A stretch of 64,000 bases of DNA, taken from the NCBI RefSeq assembly GCF_013300725.1, contig NZ_JAAIMM010000001.1, forward strand, positions 124,001-188,000, read 5' to 3'. This document shows, piece after piece, positions 15,584 through 25,105 of the stretch. The notes beneath the pieces are model-generated. The model did not search any database and had not been told where the DNA came from. It worked only from the letters and a program-made list of their open reading frames with translations. The stretch's first letter is position 1. Each line of letters begins with the position of its first letter. Position numbers and translations under genes: made by a program. Source of the DNA: Allocoprococcus comes (GTDB taxonomy: Bacteria; Bacillota; Clostridia; Lachnospirales; Lachnospiraceae).

Positions 15584-17281
15584 TTGAAACTGTCAAATAT
15601 GTTCAAGAAAACAAGCAGAAGAGGGTATATATCTCTTGGCGAAGGAAAGCCTGTCCATATGGCACCGGAGGTTCCGGAGGGACTTCTGAAAAAATGTAAC
15701 GTTTGCAAATCTGCCATTCTGACAGAGGATGTGAAGAAGGGATATTATATCTGTCCAAAATGTCAGAATTATTTCCGTGTGCATGCGATGCGCCGGATTG
15801 AAATGGTAGCAGATGCCGGCACCTTTGAAGAGTGGGACAAGGGACTTACTTCGGGAAATCCGCTGCATTATAAAGGCTATGAAGAAAAGGTAGAAGCACT
15901 ACAGGAAAAGACCGGGCTTGATGAGGCGGTTGTAACCGGAAAAGCAATGATCGCGGGAAATGAAGTAGTTCTTGCAGTCTGTGACGGGCGGTTTATGATG
16001 GCGAGCATGGGAAAAGTGGTTGGCGAAAAGATTACCCGTGCAGTAGAAAAGGCAACCGGTGAGAAACTTCCGATTATTATATTTGCCTGTTCAGGAGGCG
16101 CCAGAATGCAGGAGGGGATCCACTCTCTGATGCAGATGGCAAAGACTTCAGCGGCACTGAAAAGACACCATGATGCAGGCTGTTTATATGTAAGCGTGCT
16201 GACCGATCCGACAACCGGTGGGGTAACGGCAAGTTTTGCCATGCTCGGAGATATCATTCTTGCCGAGCCGGGGGCACTGATCGGTTTTGCAGGTCCGCGT
16301 GTGATTGAACAGACCATAGGGCAGAAGCTTCCGAAGGGATTCCAGAGGGCAGAATTCCTTCAGGAGCACGGATTTGTGGATCAGATTGTGGAGCGTCCGC
16401 GTCTCAGGGAGACACTGGCAGAAATTGTAGCAATGCATAAGCAGGGAGCATACGATTTGCCGGAAGTAGAAGAAAAGGAAACACAGGCGGTACAGAAGAA
16501 TCTGACACCATGGGAACGGGTGCAGTTATCCAGAGACAAGGCTCGTCCGGTCGGTGCGGAGTACATTGAAGAATTATTTACAGATTTTATGGAATTTCAT
16601 GGAGACCGTTATTACCAGGATGATAAGGCGATCATTGGCGGGATTGCAAGATTTCACGGAATGCCGGTGACTGTAATTGCACAGGCAAAGGGGCGCACGA
16701 CAAAGGAAAATATCGAGCGTAACTTTGGGATGCCGTCACCGGACGGATACCGCAAAGCCCTTCGGCTGATGAAACAGGCAGAGAAATTTAACCGTCCGGT
16801 CATCTGTTTTGTAGATACGCCGGGAGCGTTCTGCGGGCTGGAAGCAGAAGAGAGAGGACAAGGTGAGGCAATCGCAAGGAATTTATTTGAAATGTCAAAT
16901 CTTCAGGTTCCGATCCTGTCAGTTGTGATCGGAGAAGGTGGAAGCGGAGGAGCCCTTGCGATGGCAACTTCAGATGAAGTGTGGCTTCTTGAAAATTCGA
17001 TTTACTCCATTCTTTCGCCGGAAGGATTTGCAAGTATCCTGTGGAAGGACAGCAGCCGTGCAAAAGAGGCGGCAGGTGTGATGAAGCTGACAGCTGATCA
17101 GCTCCTGAAAGCCGGTATCGTAGAACGGGTGATTCCGGAGCCGGAAGACTTCAATCTGGAAACATTTACAGAAGTGACAGATCCGATGGATGATTATATC
17201 TGCATTTTTTTGAAAAAATATGGAGCAATGACAAAGGAAGAACTTACTGAAAAGCGGTATGACAGATTCCGCAGGATGTAG
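15584..17281 (+). CDS. accDA: acetyl-CoA carboxylase carboxyltransferase, fused beta-alpha subunits
   Basis: 565 residues in one unbroken frame; most bacteria encode the two halves as separate accD and accA. The AccD half has the zinc ribbon (Cys38, 41, 57, 60) and ACSGGARMQEG. From about residue 305, LTPWERVQLSRDKARP begins the AccA half, with FVDTPGAFCGLEAEERGQ and IGEGGSGGALA. The start is a TTG 9 bp after GGAGG (15570-15574); the ATG at 15599 is too far from that site. It transfers the carboxyl group from biotin to acetyl-CoA and completes a full ACC set in this operon. Confidence 0.95.
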   Translation: MKLSNMFKKTSRRGYISLGEGKPVHMAPEVPEGLLKKCNVCKSAILTEDVKKGYYICPKCQNYFRVHAMRRIEMVADAGTFEEWDKGLTSGNPLHYKGYEEKVEALQEKTGLDEAVVTGKAMIAGNEVVLAVCDGRFMMASMGKVVGEKITRAVEKATGEKLPIIIFACSGGARMQEGIHSLMQMAKTSAALKRHHDAGCLYVSVLTDPTTGGVTASFAMLGDIILAEPGALIGFAGPRVIEQTIGQKLPKGFQRAEFLQEHGFVDQIVERPRLRETLAEIVAMHKQGAYDLPEVEEKETQAVQKNLTPWERVQLSRDKARPVGAEYIEELFTDFMEFHGDRYYQDDKAIIGGIARFHGMPVTVIAQAKGRTTKENIERNFGMPSPDGYRKALRLMKQAEKFNRPVICFVDTPGAFCGLEAEERGQGEAIARNLFEMSNLQVPILSVVIGEGGSGGALAMATSDEVWLLENSIYSILSPEGFASILWKDSSRAKEAAGVMKLTADQLLKAGIVERVIPEPEDFNLETFTEVTDPMDDYICIFLKKYGAMTKEELTEKRYDRFRRM

Positions 17282-17300
17282 TAGAAAGAGGAGAAGAAAA

Positions 17301-18371
17301 ATGGAAGGATTACCGGAACTTGTGATTGGTGATTTGAAAGTAAAAAGACCGGTCATTCAAGGGGGAATGGGAGTCGGTGTGAGCCTTGGACAGCTTGCCG
17401 GAGCGGTTGCAAAGGAAGGCGGAGTCGGGATCATCTCAACCGCACAGATCGGATTTCGTGAACCGGATTTTGAAACGAATACAAGGGCGGCAAATATCCG
17501 TGCAATCGGATCTGAATTCCAAAGAGCAAGAGAGACGGCTACGGATGGCGTGATCGGATTTAATATCATGGTTGCGCTGAAGGATTATGACGAGCATGTG
17601 AAAGCAGCAGTGGACGCCGGAGCAGATCTGATCGTATCCGGGGCAGGGCTTCCGATCGAGCTGCCAGGACTTGTGGAGGGCAGCAGTACCAAGATTGCTC
17701 CGATCGTATCGACCGAAAAATCAGCGAAAGTTATTTTAAAATACTGGGATAAAAAATTTTCCAGGACCGCAGACCTGGTTGTGATCGAGGGACCGAAAGC
17801 CGGAGGACATCTGGGGTTTGACCGGGAGCAGCTGGAAACTTACACACAGGAAAGCTATGATGATGAAATCGAGAGGATCATGGCAGTGGTCAGAAAGTAC
17901 GCCCAAAAATATCAGGTGCATATCCCGGTGGCAGTAGCCGGAGGAATTTCGGATAAAGATGCGGCAGAGCATGCCTTTTCATTAGGAGCAGATGCAGTCC
18001 AGGTGGCAACAAGATTTGTCACGACCTGGGAGTGCGATGCGGATCTCAGTTACAAGCAGAGTTATCTGAATGCGGAGAAGGAGGATGTCATTCTGGTGAA
18101 AAGTCCGGTTGGAATGCCGGGGAGGGCAATTAAGAATCCATTTATCAGTCATGTGATGGCAGGAGAGAGGGTGAAGCCTAAGAGATGTCTTGGGTGTCTG
18201 AAAAACTGTAACCCGGCGGAAGTGCCATACTGTATCACGGAAGCGCTGATCAAAGCGGCAAAAGGTGAGATTGGTGAGGCGCTTCTGTTCTGCGGAGCGG
18301 ACGTGTGGAAAGCAGAAAAAATAGAAACCGTGAAAGAAGTGATTGATTCTTTGTTAGGTGACTGTGTATAA
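17301..18371 (+). CDS. FabK/nitronate monooxygenase-like flavin oxidoreductase with C-terminal Cys motif
   Basis: 356 residues, ATG after AGAGGAG. The N terminus LKVKRPVIQGGMGVGVSL and VAGGISDKDAAEHAFSLGADAVQVATRFV resemble FMN-binding TIM barrels of the nitronate monooxygenase/FabK group. It differs from the true fabK at 8761: it has insertions and a C-terminal C-x2-C-x3-C-x7-C motif (codons 18186-18233). That motif may bind a metal or an Fe-S cluster. Position as part of the fab operon suggests a role in lipid metabolism, for instance a second enoyl reductase, but this is not proven. Confidence 0.82.
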   Translation: MEGLPELVIGDLKVKRPVIQGGMGVGVSLGQLAGAVAKEGGVGIISTAQIGFREPDFETNTRAANIRAIGSEFQRARETATDGVIGFNIMVALKDYDEHVKAAVDAGADLIVSGAGLPIELPGLVEGSSTKIAPIVSTEKSAKVILKYWDKKFSRTADLVVIEGPKAGGHLGFDREQLETYTQESYDDEIERIMAVVRKYAQKYQVHIPVAVAGGISDKDAAEHAFSLGADAVQVATRFVTTWECDADLSYKQSYLNAEKEDVILVKSPVGMPGRAIKNPFISHVMAGERVKPKRCLGCLKNCNPAEVPYCITEALIKAAKGEIGEALLFCGADVWKAEKIETVKEVIDSLLGDCV

Positions 18372-18410
18372 TTGAACTAGAAAAAGACACAGCAAGGAGA
18401 AGAAGGGGAA

Positions 18411-18851
18411 TTGGACGCATACGAGAGCATCAATAAGATACTGGTACATCTTTTTAATGATATCTGGGGACTGGAAGAAAAAGCAGTGATCACAGAAGAG
18501 TTTAAGGATCTGACGAACAATGATATGCATATCATTGAGGCAGTCGGTCTGGGTGACGGGAATAATATGTCTACGATCGCAAAGAAGCTTGGGATTACCG
18601 TAGGATCTCTGACGACTTCGATGAACAGTCTGGTCAATAAAAAGTATGCGGTCCGTCACCGGAGTGAGGAAGACCGCCGGATCGTCAATATCAAGCTGAC
18701 GGAAAAGGGTGAGAAGGCGTACCACCATCACGCAGAGTTTCACAGGAAGATGGTAGAAGCGGTCGTTGAGACCTTAGATGAAGAAGAAATCCCGGTGCTG
18801 ACGAAAGCACTGGACAATCTGTATCATTTTTTTAAGACGTATAACGGTTAA
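18411..18851 (+). CDS. fabT: MarR-family regulator, FabT-like
   Basis: 146 residues from a TTG, with AAGGAG 11 bp upstream. Winged helix-turn-helix residues are MSTIAKKLGITVGSLTTSMNSLVNKKYAVRHRSEEDRRIVNIKLTEKG, the MarR DNA-binding core. In streptococci FabT lies at the head of the same gene cluster and represses it with acyl-ACP as co-repressor. Here the gene is at the end. The palindrome at 7431-7443 in the operon promoter is a candidate target. The gene symbol rests on context. Confidence 0.8.
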   Translation: MDAYESINKILVHLFNDIWGLEEKAVITEEFKDLTNNDMHIIEAVGLGDGNNMSTIAKKLGITVGSLTTSMNSLVNKKYAVRHRSEEDRRIVNIKLTEKGEKAYHHHAEFHRKMVEAVVETLDEEEIPVLTKALDNLYHFFKTYNG

Positions 18852-18855
18852 AGTG

Positions 18856-18904
18856 AAAAATCCTCTGTCACTCTTTGATAAAAAGAGCTGGCAGAGGATT
18901 TTTG
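18856..18904 (+). terminator. terminator of the fab operon
   Basis: AAAAATCCTCTGTCA (18856-18870) pairs with the arm ending GCAGAGGATTTTT (18891-18903). Confidence 0.88.
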
Positions 18905-18978
18905 GACTGCATGAAAATGGCATGTTGTCCGGGAAATTACAGCTTACAGGTATAGCGGAAATTTTCTGGATTCTCCGG

Positions 18979-19698
18979 CTACACGTGGATACGGTCTAAT
19001 ACTTCTCCGATCGGCTCATGGATCGTCAGGGTTGCGCCTACATCACGGGCAGTTGCATCCTTGTTGATGAGTACCAGATATTTGCCGTGGAAATAATCGA
19101 TAAATCCGGCAGCAGGGTAGACCACAAGAGAAGTACCGCCGATGATCAGCATATCTGCTTCTGAGATGGCGCGGATGCTTTTCTGAATGATCTGGTTATC
19201 CAGACCTTCTTCGTAGAGAACCACGTCCGGCCGGATGGTTCCGCCGCAGTCACAGGTTGGGATTCCTTTCGATTCTTTTACAAAACGTGCACTGTACTGC
19301 TTTTGGCAACGCATACAGTAATTGCGGTGGATACTTCCATGAAGCTCCAGTACATTTTTGCTTCCGGCAGCCTGGTGGAGTCCGTCAATATTCTGTGTGA
19401 TGACGGCAGTCAGTTTTCCGGCGGCTTCCAACTCGACAAGTTTTAAATGTGCCTTGTTTGGCGTTGCATCGAGGAACATCATTTTCTCTTTATAAAAATC
19501 ATAAAATTCTTCCGTATGCTGCATGAAAAAGCTGTGGCTTACAATCTGCTCCGGTGAGTAGCGGTACTTTTGTCTGTAGAGTCCGTCTGCACTTCTGAAG
19601 TCCGGAATATTACTCTCGGTAGAGACGCCGGCACCGCCGAAAAAAACGATTCTGTTGCTCTCGTTAATCATGTCCTGTAACTGTTTGATCTTGTCCAT
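18979..19698 (-). CDS. cobB: NAD-dependent protein deacylase (sirtuin)
   Basis: 239 residues. GGAGVSTESNIPDFRS is the NAD-binding loop, and TQNIDGLHQAAG carries the catalytic His. A zinc site with two Cys pairs is seen (CMRC and CDC with the Gly-rich turn before RPDVVLYEE). Sirtuins remove acetyl or other acyl groups from lysines using NAD. It is a single gene on the minus strand, convergent with fabT. Confidence 0.93.
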   Translation of the reverse strand: MDKIKQLQDMINESNRIVFFGGAGVSTESNIPDFRSADGLYRQKYRYSPEQIVSHSFFMQHTEEFYDFYKEKMMFLDATPNKAHLKLVELEAAGKLTAVITQNIDGLHQAAGSKNVLELHGSIHRNYCMRCQKQYSARFVKESKGIPTCDCGGTIRPDVVLYEEGLDNQIIQKSIRAISEADMLIIGGTSLVVYPAAGFIDYFHGKYLVLINKDATARDVGATLTIHEPIGEVLDRIHV

Positions 19699-19794
19699 AA
19701 TTTAATAACCTCTTTTCCTGGAAAATCAAAACCTGTCTTTTTAATCACAGTATACCAAATGAAACGAAAAAAGAGAATAAAATAAAAAAATTCC

Positions 19795-19823
19795 TTGTCC
19801 ACAAAACATGCACCGAGTATACT
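19795..19823 (+). promoter_or_regulatory. promoter of the yitT-like gene
   Basis: TTGTCC, 17-bp spacer, TATACT. The start codon is about 70 bp further. Confidence 0.65.
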
Positions 19824-19892
19824 ATAAAGTATTGGATTGTGGAAAATTGGGGAAATCTGCAGACAAAATACATATGTCAAGGAGAGAGTAAT

Positions 19893-20768
19893 ATGAAAAT
19901 GTCAAATATGAAGAATCTGTGCCTGATTTTATTGGGGAATACAGTATATGCACTTGCAATCGTAATGTTTATCCTGCCGAATGATATCATTACCGGAGGG
20001 ACCACGGGGCTTGGAATTGCCGTGAATCATTATTTTGGATTACAGATCCATACATTTGTACTGATCTTCAACACACTGATGTTTCTTCTGGGGGCTGCAG
20101 TGCTTGGTATGAAATTTGCACTTACTACACTGGTCAGTACGTTTTATTATCCGATCATTCTGGGAATACTGGAGAATGTTCCGGTATTACAGAACATCAC
20201 AGACGACAAGATGCTTTCGACGATCTGTGGAGGTCTGATGATCGGACTTGGAATCGGAGTTGTTATAAGATGCGGAGCATCAACAGGAGGTATGGATATC
20301 CCACCGCTGGTACTGAATAAGAAATTCGGGCTTTCCGTATCGGTTATGCTCTATGTATTTGATTTTGCGATTCTGATCTTCCAGATGGTATTTACCAATA
20401 AAGAAGAGATCATCTATGGTATCCTTCTGGTACTGATTTACACGGTGATGCTGGATAAAGTGCTTCTGATGGGATCGACCAGAACACAGATCAAGATCAT
20501 TTCCGGAGAGTATGAGAAGCTGAACCATCTGATCCAGGAGAAGCTTGACCGAGGAACCACACTGGTCTACACGCAGACCGGTTATTTGAGAAAGGATCAG
20601 CCGATGATCCTTACCGTTGTGTCTAACCGTGAACTGATGCGGCTGAACCAGATCGTGCAGGAGATAGATCCGCACGCATTTATGATCATTGGCAATGTAA
20701 ATGAGGTCAGAGGACGGGGATTTTCAACACAGAAAGTATATAAAAACGAAGTGGGCATGAATGAATAA
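19893..20768 (+). CDS. YitT-family membrane protein (DUF161/DUF2179)
   Basis: 291 residues, ATG preceded by AAGGAGAGAG. Five or six membrane helices cover the first 190 residues (motif ILPNDIITGGTTGLGIAVNHYFG, and later RCGASTGGMDIPPLVL). A cytoplasmic DUF2179 domain closes the protein (TQIKIISGEYEKLNHLIQEK, GRGFSTQKVYKNE). The function is unknown. The end overlaps the next gene by 8 bp, so the two proteins are probably made together. Confidence 0.9.
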   Translation: MKMSNMKNLCLILLGNTVYALAIVMFILPNDIITGGTTGLGIAVNHYFGLQIHTFVLIFNTLMFLLGAAVLGMKFALTTLVSTFYYPIILGILENVPVLQNITDDKMLSTICGGLMIGLGIGVVIRCGASTGGMDIPPLVLNKKFGLSVSVMLYVFDFAILIFQMVFTNKEEIIYGILLVLIYTVMLDKVLLMGSTRTQIKIISGEYEKLNHLIQEKLDRGTTLVYTQTGYLRKDQPMILTVVSNRELMRLNQIVQEIDPHAFMIIGNVNEVRGRGFSTQKVYKNEVGMNE

Positions 20769-21951
20769 ACAAGAGCTTGAGAATGAGGAAGTAAGACAGG
20801 AAGAGAAAAAAACAAAGAAGAAAAAGGTCCGGAAAAAGAAGACCATGCTTGGACATATCCGCAGTATCATCAGTATTCTTCTGGTTGTGGGAATCATCGG
20901 AGGAAGCTACTGGTATTACGCATTCCAGTACAGAGCCGAGGTGGAGCCGGAAACCAACCGGAAGGTGACGAATACGGATTCCATTTACACGATGGAGCAG
21001 TATATGAAAACGCTGAAGCGCAACCAGACTGTTTATAAATACGCCTGCGATGAAGCCGAAGTGGACAATGACTACGGGACTTATGTTGTTCCTGGTCTGA
21101 AGTCAACAAGGACGCTGAAAGTAAAAGGGGACGGAGAAGCAGAAGTCTGCACATCCATGACACCGCAGGGACTTGCAATTACAGAGGATTATATTCTGGT
21201 CAGTGCTTATTGTAAGACAAAGGCACATGATTCGGTGATCTACGTGATCGACAAAGAAAGCAGACAGTTTGTGAAAGAGATTGTGCTGAACACCAAAGCC
21301 CATGTGGGCGGGATGGCATACGATACGATGAACCAGATTCTGTGGGTGACAGGACAGGGTTCCACCTGGGCGCAGGCAAATGCGATCACACTGTCTCATC
21401 TGGAGAATTATTCCTTTGATGACGGATATCATCCGATTGAATTCGATATGTCTTACAACCTTTACAAGATCAAGCGGGCGTCATTTATGACGTATCATGA
21501 CGGTGCATTGTTTGTCGGATTCTTTACACAGGATAATGCCAGCGTCATTGAAAAATATCTGATCAATGCAGACGGTACCTTGTATGAAAAAGAAGATATG
21601 AACCTGAAACGGACGGTCGGCGTGACGGATCCGGTTGCCTATGCGGTCAGTATGCAGGTAATTTCCGGTAAGGTGCAGGGAATGGCATTTTACAACAATA
21701 AGATCCTGCTTACCAGGTCCTGGGGGATCCTGCCATCGGAGGTACAGATCTTCAACTATTCCAGATATGGAATCTTGTCAACTTCCGAAGCTTATAAGAC
21801 GATCAAATTTCCGGAGAGGCTGGAACAGATCTATCAGGACGGTGGCAGCATTTATGCACTTTTTGAGTCGGGGGCTTATGCCTACCGAATGTCATCCATT
21901 AACCGGATTGACCGGGTTGTGAAGCTGAAAGGAAGTAAACTGGTAAAATAA
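20761..21951 (+). CDS. membrane-anchored protein of unknown function, predicted propeller-like ectodomain
   Basis: 396 residues. A highly basic, lysine-rich cytoplasmic tail of about 35 residues is followed by one membrane helix (IISILLVVGIIGGSYWYYAF). The remaining 340 residues are extracellular and show regular strand patterns such as MTPQGLAITEDYILVSAYC, HVGGMAYDTMNQILWVTG and KVQGMAFYNNKILLTRSWG, which look like beta-propeller blades. I do not recognise a named family. Coupling to the YitT gene suggests a joint role in the envelope. Confidence 0.7.
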   Translation: MNKQELENEEVRQEEKKTKKKKVRKKKTMLGHIRSIISILLVVGIIGGSYWYYAFQYRAEVEPETNRKVTNTDSIYTMEQYMKTLKRNQTVYKYACDEAEVDNDYGTYVVPGLKSTRTLKVKGDGEAEVCTSMTPQGLAITEDYILVSAYCKTKAHDSVIYVIDKESRQFVKEIVLNTKAHVGGMAYDTMNQILWVTGQGSTWAQANAITLSHLENYSFDDGYHPIEFDMSYNLYKIKRASFMTYHDGALFVGFFTQDNASVIEKYLINADGTLYEKEDMNLKRTVGVTDPVAYAVSMQVISGKVQGMAFYNNKILLTRSWGILPSEVQIFNYSRYGILSTSEAYKTIKFPERLEQIYQDGGSIYALFESGAYAYRMSSINRIDRVVKLKGSKLVK

Positions 21952-21974
21952 AGACTGAAATCCATGAAATTTGC

Positions 21975-22003
21975 TTGAATCGGAAGTAGATTTATGGTAA
22001 AAT
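21975..22003 (+). promoter_or_regulatory. promoter of secG
   Basis: TTGAAT, 17-bp spacer, TAAAAT. AGGAGGTG lies at 22024-22031, before the ATG. Confidence 0.65.
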
Positions 22004-22040
22004 ACATGAGTGGTTCAAACATCAGGAGGTGTGATTAGTA

Positions 22041-22283
22041 ATGGAAATTTTAAAAACAGTACTTTTAATTTTATTTGCAATAGATTGTATCGCATTGACA
22101 GTAATCGTATTGATGCAGGAAGGTAAGTCAGCAGGTCTTGGAACAATCGCAGGTATGGCAGATTCTTATTGGGGACAGAACAAAGGTCGTTCTATGGAAG
22201 GCGCACTTGTTAAGTCTACCAAGTTTTTAGCAATTCTGTTTATCGTACTTGCAGCAGTCCTGAACCTGAAAGTTTTTGCATAA
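22041..22283 (+). CDS. secG: preprotein translocase subunit SecG
   Basis: 80 residues with two membrane helices and the conserved loop VLMQEGKSAGLGTIAG between them. SecG stimulates SecYE-dependent export. The secG-rnr-smpB order is widespread in Firmicutes and is seen here. Confidence 0.93.
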   Translation: MEILKTVLLILFAIDCIALTVIVLMQEGKSAGLGTIAGMADSYWGQNKGRSMEGALVKSTKFLAILFIVLAAVLNLKVFA

Positions 22284-22303
22284 CGAATGATTGAAAGAAG
22301 ATG

Positions 22304-22341
22304 AGGAACACTCTATAGTATCTATAGGGTGTTCCTTTTTT
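22304..22341 (+). terminator. terminator/attenuator between secG and rnr
   Basis: Arms 22304-22318 and 22322-22336 pair over 15 bp with one G-U and a T run follows. It lies just before the rnr ribosome binding site (22345-22350), so rnr is either transcribed by read-through or from an unseen start. Confidence 0.85.
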
Positions 22342-22354
22342 GACAGGAGAAGAG

Positions 22355-24505
22355 ATGGACGAATTATTTGAAAAAAGAAAGAAAATTATTTATGAATTTA
22401 TCTGTGATGAATTTTATGTGCCGATGAAGCTGAAAGAGCTGTCGATGCTGCTTCAGGTCCCGAAAGATCAGAAAGGGGAACTCAAGGCTGTCATGGACAG
22501 CCTGGAAAAGGAAGGCAGGGTACATGTCACACAGAAAGGAAAATACATTAAAGGTGAGGCAAAGCAGCTGCGGGGAATATTCCAGGCAAATGCGAGAGGC
22601 TTCGGCTTTGTCACCGTGGAAGGTGAGAGTGAAGATATCTTTATCTCGGAAGATGATATGAACGGTGCCATGCAGGGAGATGAGGTAGAGGTTGTCATCA
22701 CCAAAGCACCGGAAGGAAAGCGAAGAGAAGGAAAGATCACGAAGATTGTACAGAGGGGAACCCAGCGGATCGTCGGCTATTATCAGAGCCGGAAGAATTT
22801 CGGATTCGTTGTGCCGGATAATGAGCGTTTCCTGCAGGATATCTTCGTACCGGCAGAGCGCTCTAAAGGAGCTGTGACCGGGCATAAGGTTGTGGTCGAG
22901 CTGACCTCTTATGGGGAGAATGGAAAGAAGCCGGAAGGAAAGATCGTAGAGATCCTGGGGCATGTGACCGATCCGGGAGTTGATATTTTGTCGATTGTCA
23001 AAGGATATGATCTGCCAACCGAATTTCCGGAGAAGGTACTGAATCAGGCAGAGCGTGTGGCAAAGGCAGTGACGAACGCTGATATGGCAGGACGTAAGGA
23101 TGTGCGGAGCTGGCAGACCGTGACGATTGACGGCGAGGATGCGAAGGATCTGGATGATGCGATCACTCTGACAAAAGAGGGAGACCGTTATATTCTTGGC
23201 GTGCATATCGCTGATGTGACCAATTATGTGCAGGAGAACAGCGCCCTTGACCGGGAAGCATTGAAAAGAGGTACCAGTGTCTATCTGGCAGATCGTGTGA
23301 TCCCGATGCTGCCAAGAGTTCTGTCCAATGGAATGTGTTCATTAAACGCAGGCGAGGACCGGCTGGCACTGAGCTGTATCATGACCATTGATGCGAAGGG
23401 AAATGTAGTTGATCACCAGATCGCGGAAACTGTGGTAAATGTGGATGAACGCATGAGCTATACCAGTGTGAAAAAGATTCTTGAGGATCGGGATGAGGCA
23501 GAATGCGAACGGTATCATGATCTGATCCCGATGTTTGAACTGATGAAAGAACTGTCACACATTTTGAGAGAAAGACGTCACAGAAGAGGGGCAATCGACT
23601 TTGATTTTCCGGAGGCAAAGATTATTTTAAATGAAAGCGGTGAGCCGGTGGATATCAAGGCATACGACCGCAACGTGGCGACGAAGATCATCGAGGATTT
23701 TATGCTTGTGGCAAATGAGACGGTTGCAGAGGATTACTTCTGGCAGGAGATTCCATTCTTATACCGTGTGCATGAAACACCGGATGATGACAAGATGAAA
23801 AAGCTTGTGACATTTTTGCAGAATTTCGGATATACCATGCACATGCAAGGGGGACAGGAGATCCGTCCCAAAGAAGTGCAGAAGCTTCTGGACAAGATCG
23901 AGGGGACTCCAGAAGAAGCCATGATCTCAAGGCTTGCACTCCGTTCCATGAAGCAGGCAAGATATTCGCCGGATAATGACGGACATTTCGGACTTGCAAC
24001 CCAGTATTACACGCATTTTACTTCACCGATCCGGCGCTATCCGGATCTGCAGATCCACCGGATCATCAAAGATAATCTCAGGGGCAGGATGAACGATGCA
24101 AAGAGGCATCATTATGAAAAAATCCTGCCGGAGGTGGCGATGGAGACAAGTTCCTTAGAGCGCCGTGCGGATGAGGCAGAGAGAGAGACGCTGAAGCTGA
24201 AGAAGGTACAGTATATGCGGAATTTCTTCGGACAGGAATTTGAAGGAGTTATTTCGGGTATCACGAAGTGGGGAATCTATGTAGAGCTTCCGAATACCGT
24301 GGAAGGTCTGGTGCATGTTACCAACATGACGGACGATCATTATGACTACGACGAAGAGCATTATCAGATGATCGGTTCACATCTCAGAAAGACCTACAAG
24401 CTGGGGCAGAAGGTGCGTGTGAAGATGATCGATTGTGATGAGATATCAAGAACCATTGATTTTAGACTTGTAAAGGAAAGAAAAGAGGAGAGAGAAGATG
24501 GCTAA
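22355..24505 (+). CDS. rnr: ribonuclease R
   Basis: 716 residues, ATG 5 bp after AGGAGA. RNase R degrades structured RNA 3' to 5'. The order is an N-terminal winged helix, two cold-shock domains ([30 protein letters not shown]), the RNB catalytic domain with [12 protein letters not shown] and [15 protein letters not shown]-type motif, and a C-terminal S1 domain ([27 protein letters not shown]). It overlaps smpB by 8 bp. RNase R is also known to degrade non-stop mRNAs in trans-translation. Confidence 0.96.
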   Translation: MDELFEKRKKIIYEFICDEFYVPMKLKELSMLLQVPKDQKGELKAVMDSLEKEGRVHVTQKGKYIKGEAKQLRGIFQANARGFGFVTVEGESEDIFISEDDMNGAMQGDEVEVVITKAPEGKRREGKITKIVQRGTQRIVGYYQSRKNFGFVVPDNERFLQDIFVPAERSKGAVTGHKVVVELTSYGENGKKPEGKIVEILGHVTDPGVDILSIVKGYDLPTEFPEKVLNQAERVAKAVTNADMAGRKDVRSWQTVTIDGEDAKDLDDAITLTKEGDRYILGVHIADVTNYVQENSALDREALKRGTSVYLADRVIPMLPRVLSNGMCSLNAGEDRLALSCIMTIDAKGNVVDHQIAETVVNVDERMSYTSVKKILEDRDEAECERYHDLIPMFELMKELSHILRERRHRRGAIDFDFPEAKIILNESGEPVDIKAYDRNVATKIIEDFMLVANETVAEDYFWQEIPFLYRVHETPDDDKMKKLVTFLQNFGYTMHMQGGQEIRPKEVQKLLDKIEGTPEEAMISRLALRSMKQARYSPDNDGHFGLATQYYTHFTSPIRRYPDLQIHRIIKDNLRGRMNDAKRHHYEKILPEVAMETSSLERRADEAERETLKLKKVQYMRNFFGQEFEGVISGITKWGIYVELPNTVEGLVHVTNMTDDHYDYDEEHYQMIGSHLRKTYKLGQKVRVKMIDCDEISRTIDFRLVKERKEEREDG

Positions 24506-24971
24506 GGCAAAAGCGCAGGGCAAGATGATTGCGAACAATAAAAAGGCGTATCATGACTATTTTATCCTGGATACTTATGAGGCGGGAATTGCACTTGCAG
24601 GTACGGAAGTAAAATCCCTCCGCATGGGGAAATGCAGCATCAAAGAATCCTTTATCCGTATTGAGGATGGGGAAGTGTTTATCTATGGAATGCATATCAG
24701 CCCATACGAAAAGGGAAATATTTTCAATAAAGATCCTCTGCGTGTGAGAAAGCTCCTTCTTCACAAATCGGAGATCAACAAACTGATCGGCAAGACCAAG
24801 GAAAAAGGAATGGCGATCGTGCCACTGAAAGTGTATTTCAGCAAGAGTCTTGTCAAAGTAGAGATCGGACTGGCAAAAGGTAAAAAACTATACGATAAGC
24901 GTGATGATATCGCGAAAAAAGACCAGAAGCGTGAGGCAGAAAGAGAGTTCAAGATCCGCAATTTCGGATAA
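24498..24971 (+). CDS. smpB: SsrA-binding protein
   Basis: 157 residues. [36 protein letters not shown] is the OB-fold signature and the basic tail ([22 protein letters not shown]) is the helix that enters the ribosomal A site. SmpB works with tmRNA, encoded 1.9 kb downstream at 26885. Confidence 0.97.
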   Translation: MAKAKAQGKMIANNKKAYHDYFILDTYEAGIALAGTEVKSLRMGKCSIKESFIRIEDGEVFIYGMHISPYEKGNIFNKDPLRVRKLLLHKSEINKLIGKTKEKGMAIVPLKVYFSKSLVKVEIGLAKGKKLYDKRDDIAKKDQKREAEREFKIRNFG

Positions 24972-25105
24972 AACAAAACTGTCCCCTTGAAAAAAGTGAG
25001 AATTGTATATTTTTACAGAGACAGTGACGCGGTACAATGTTCACTAACCTGATGAATTAATGTATTACAGTATTTCACAAGGAATGAGAAAGGATGGGAC
25101 AGACT

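Noticed and set aside
24972-25105. Riboswitch before the ECF S component
   Set aside because: Only a small GTGA/TCAC hairpin is visible and no known vitamin-aptamer consensus could be matched.
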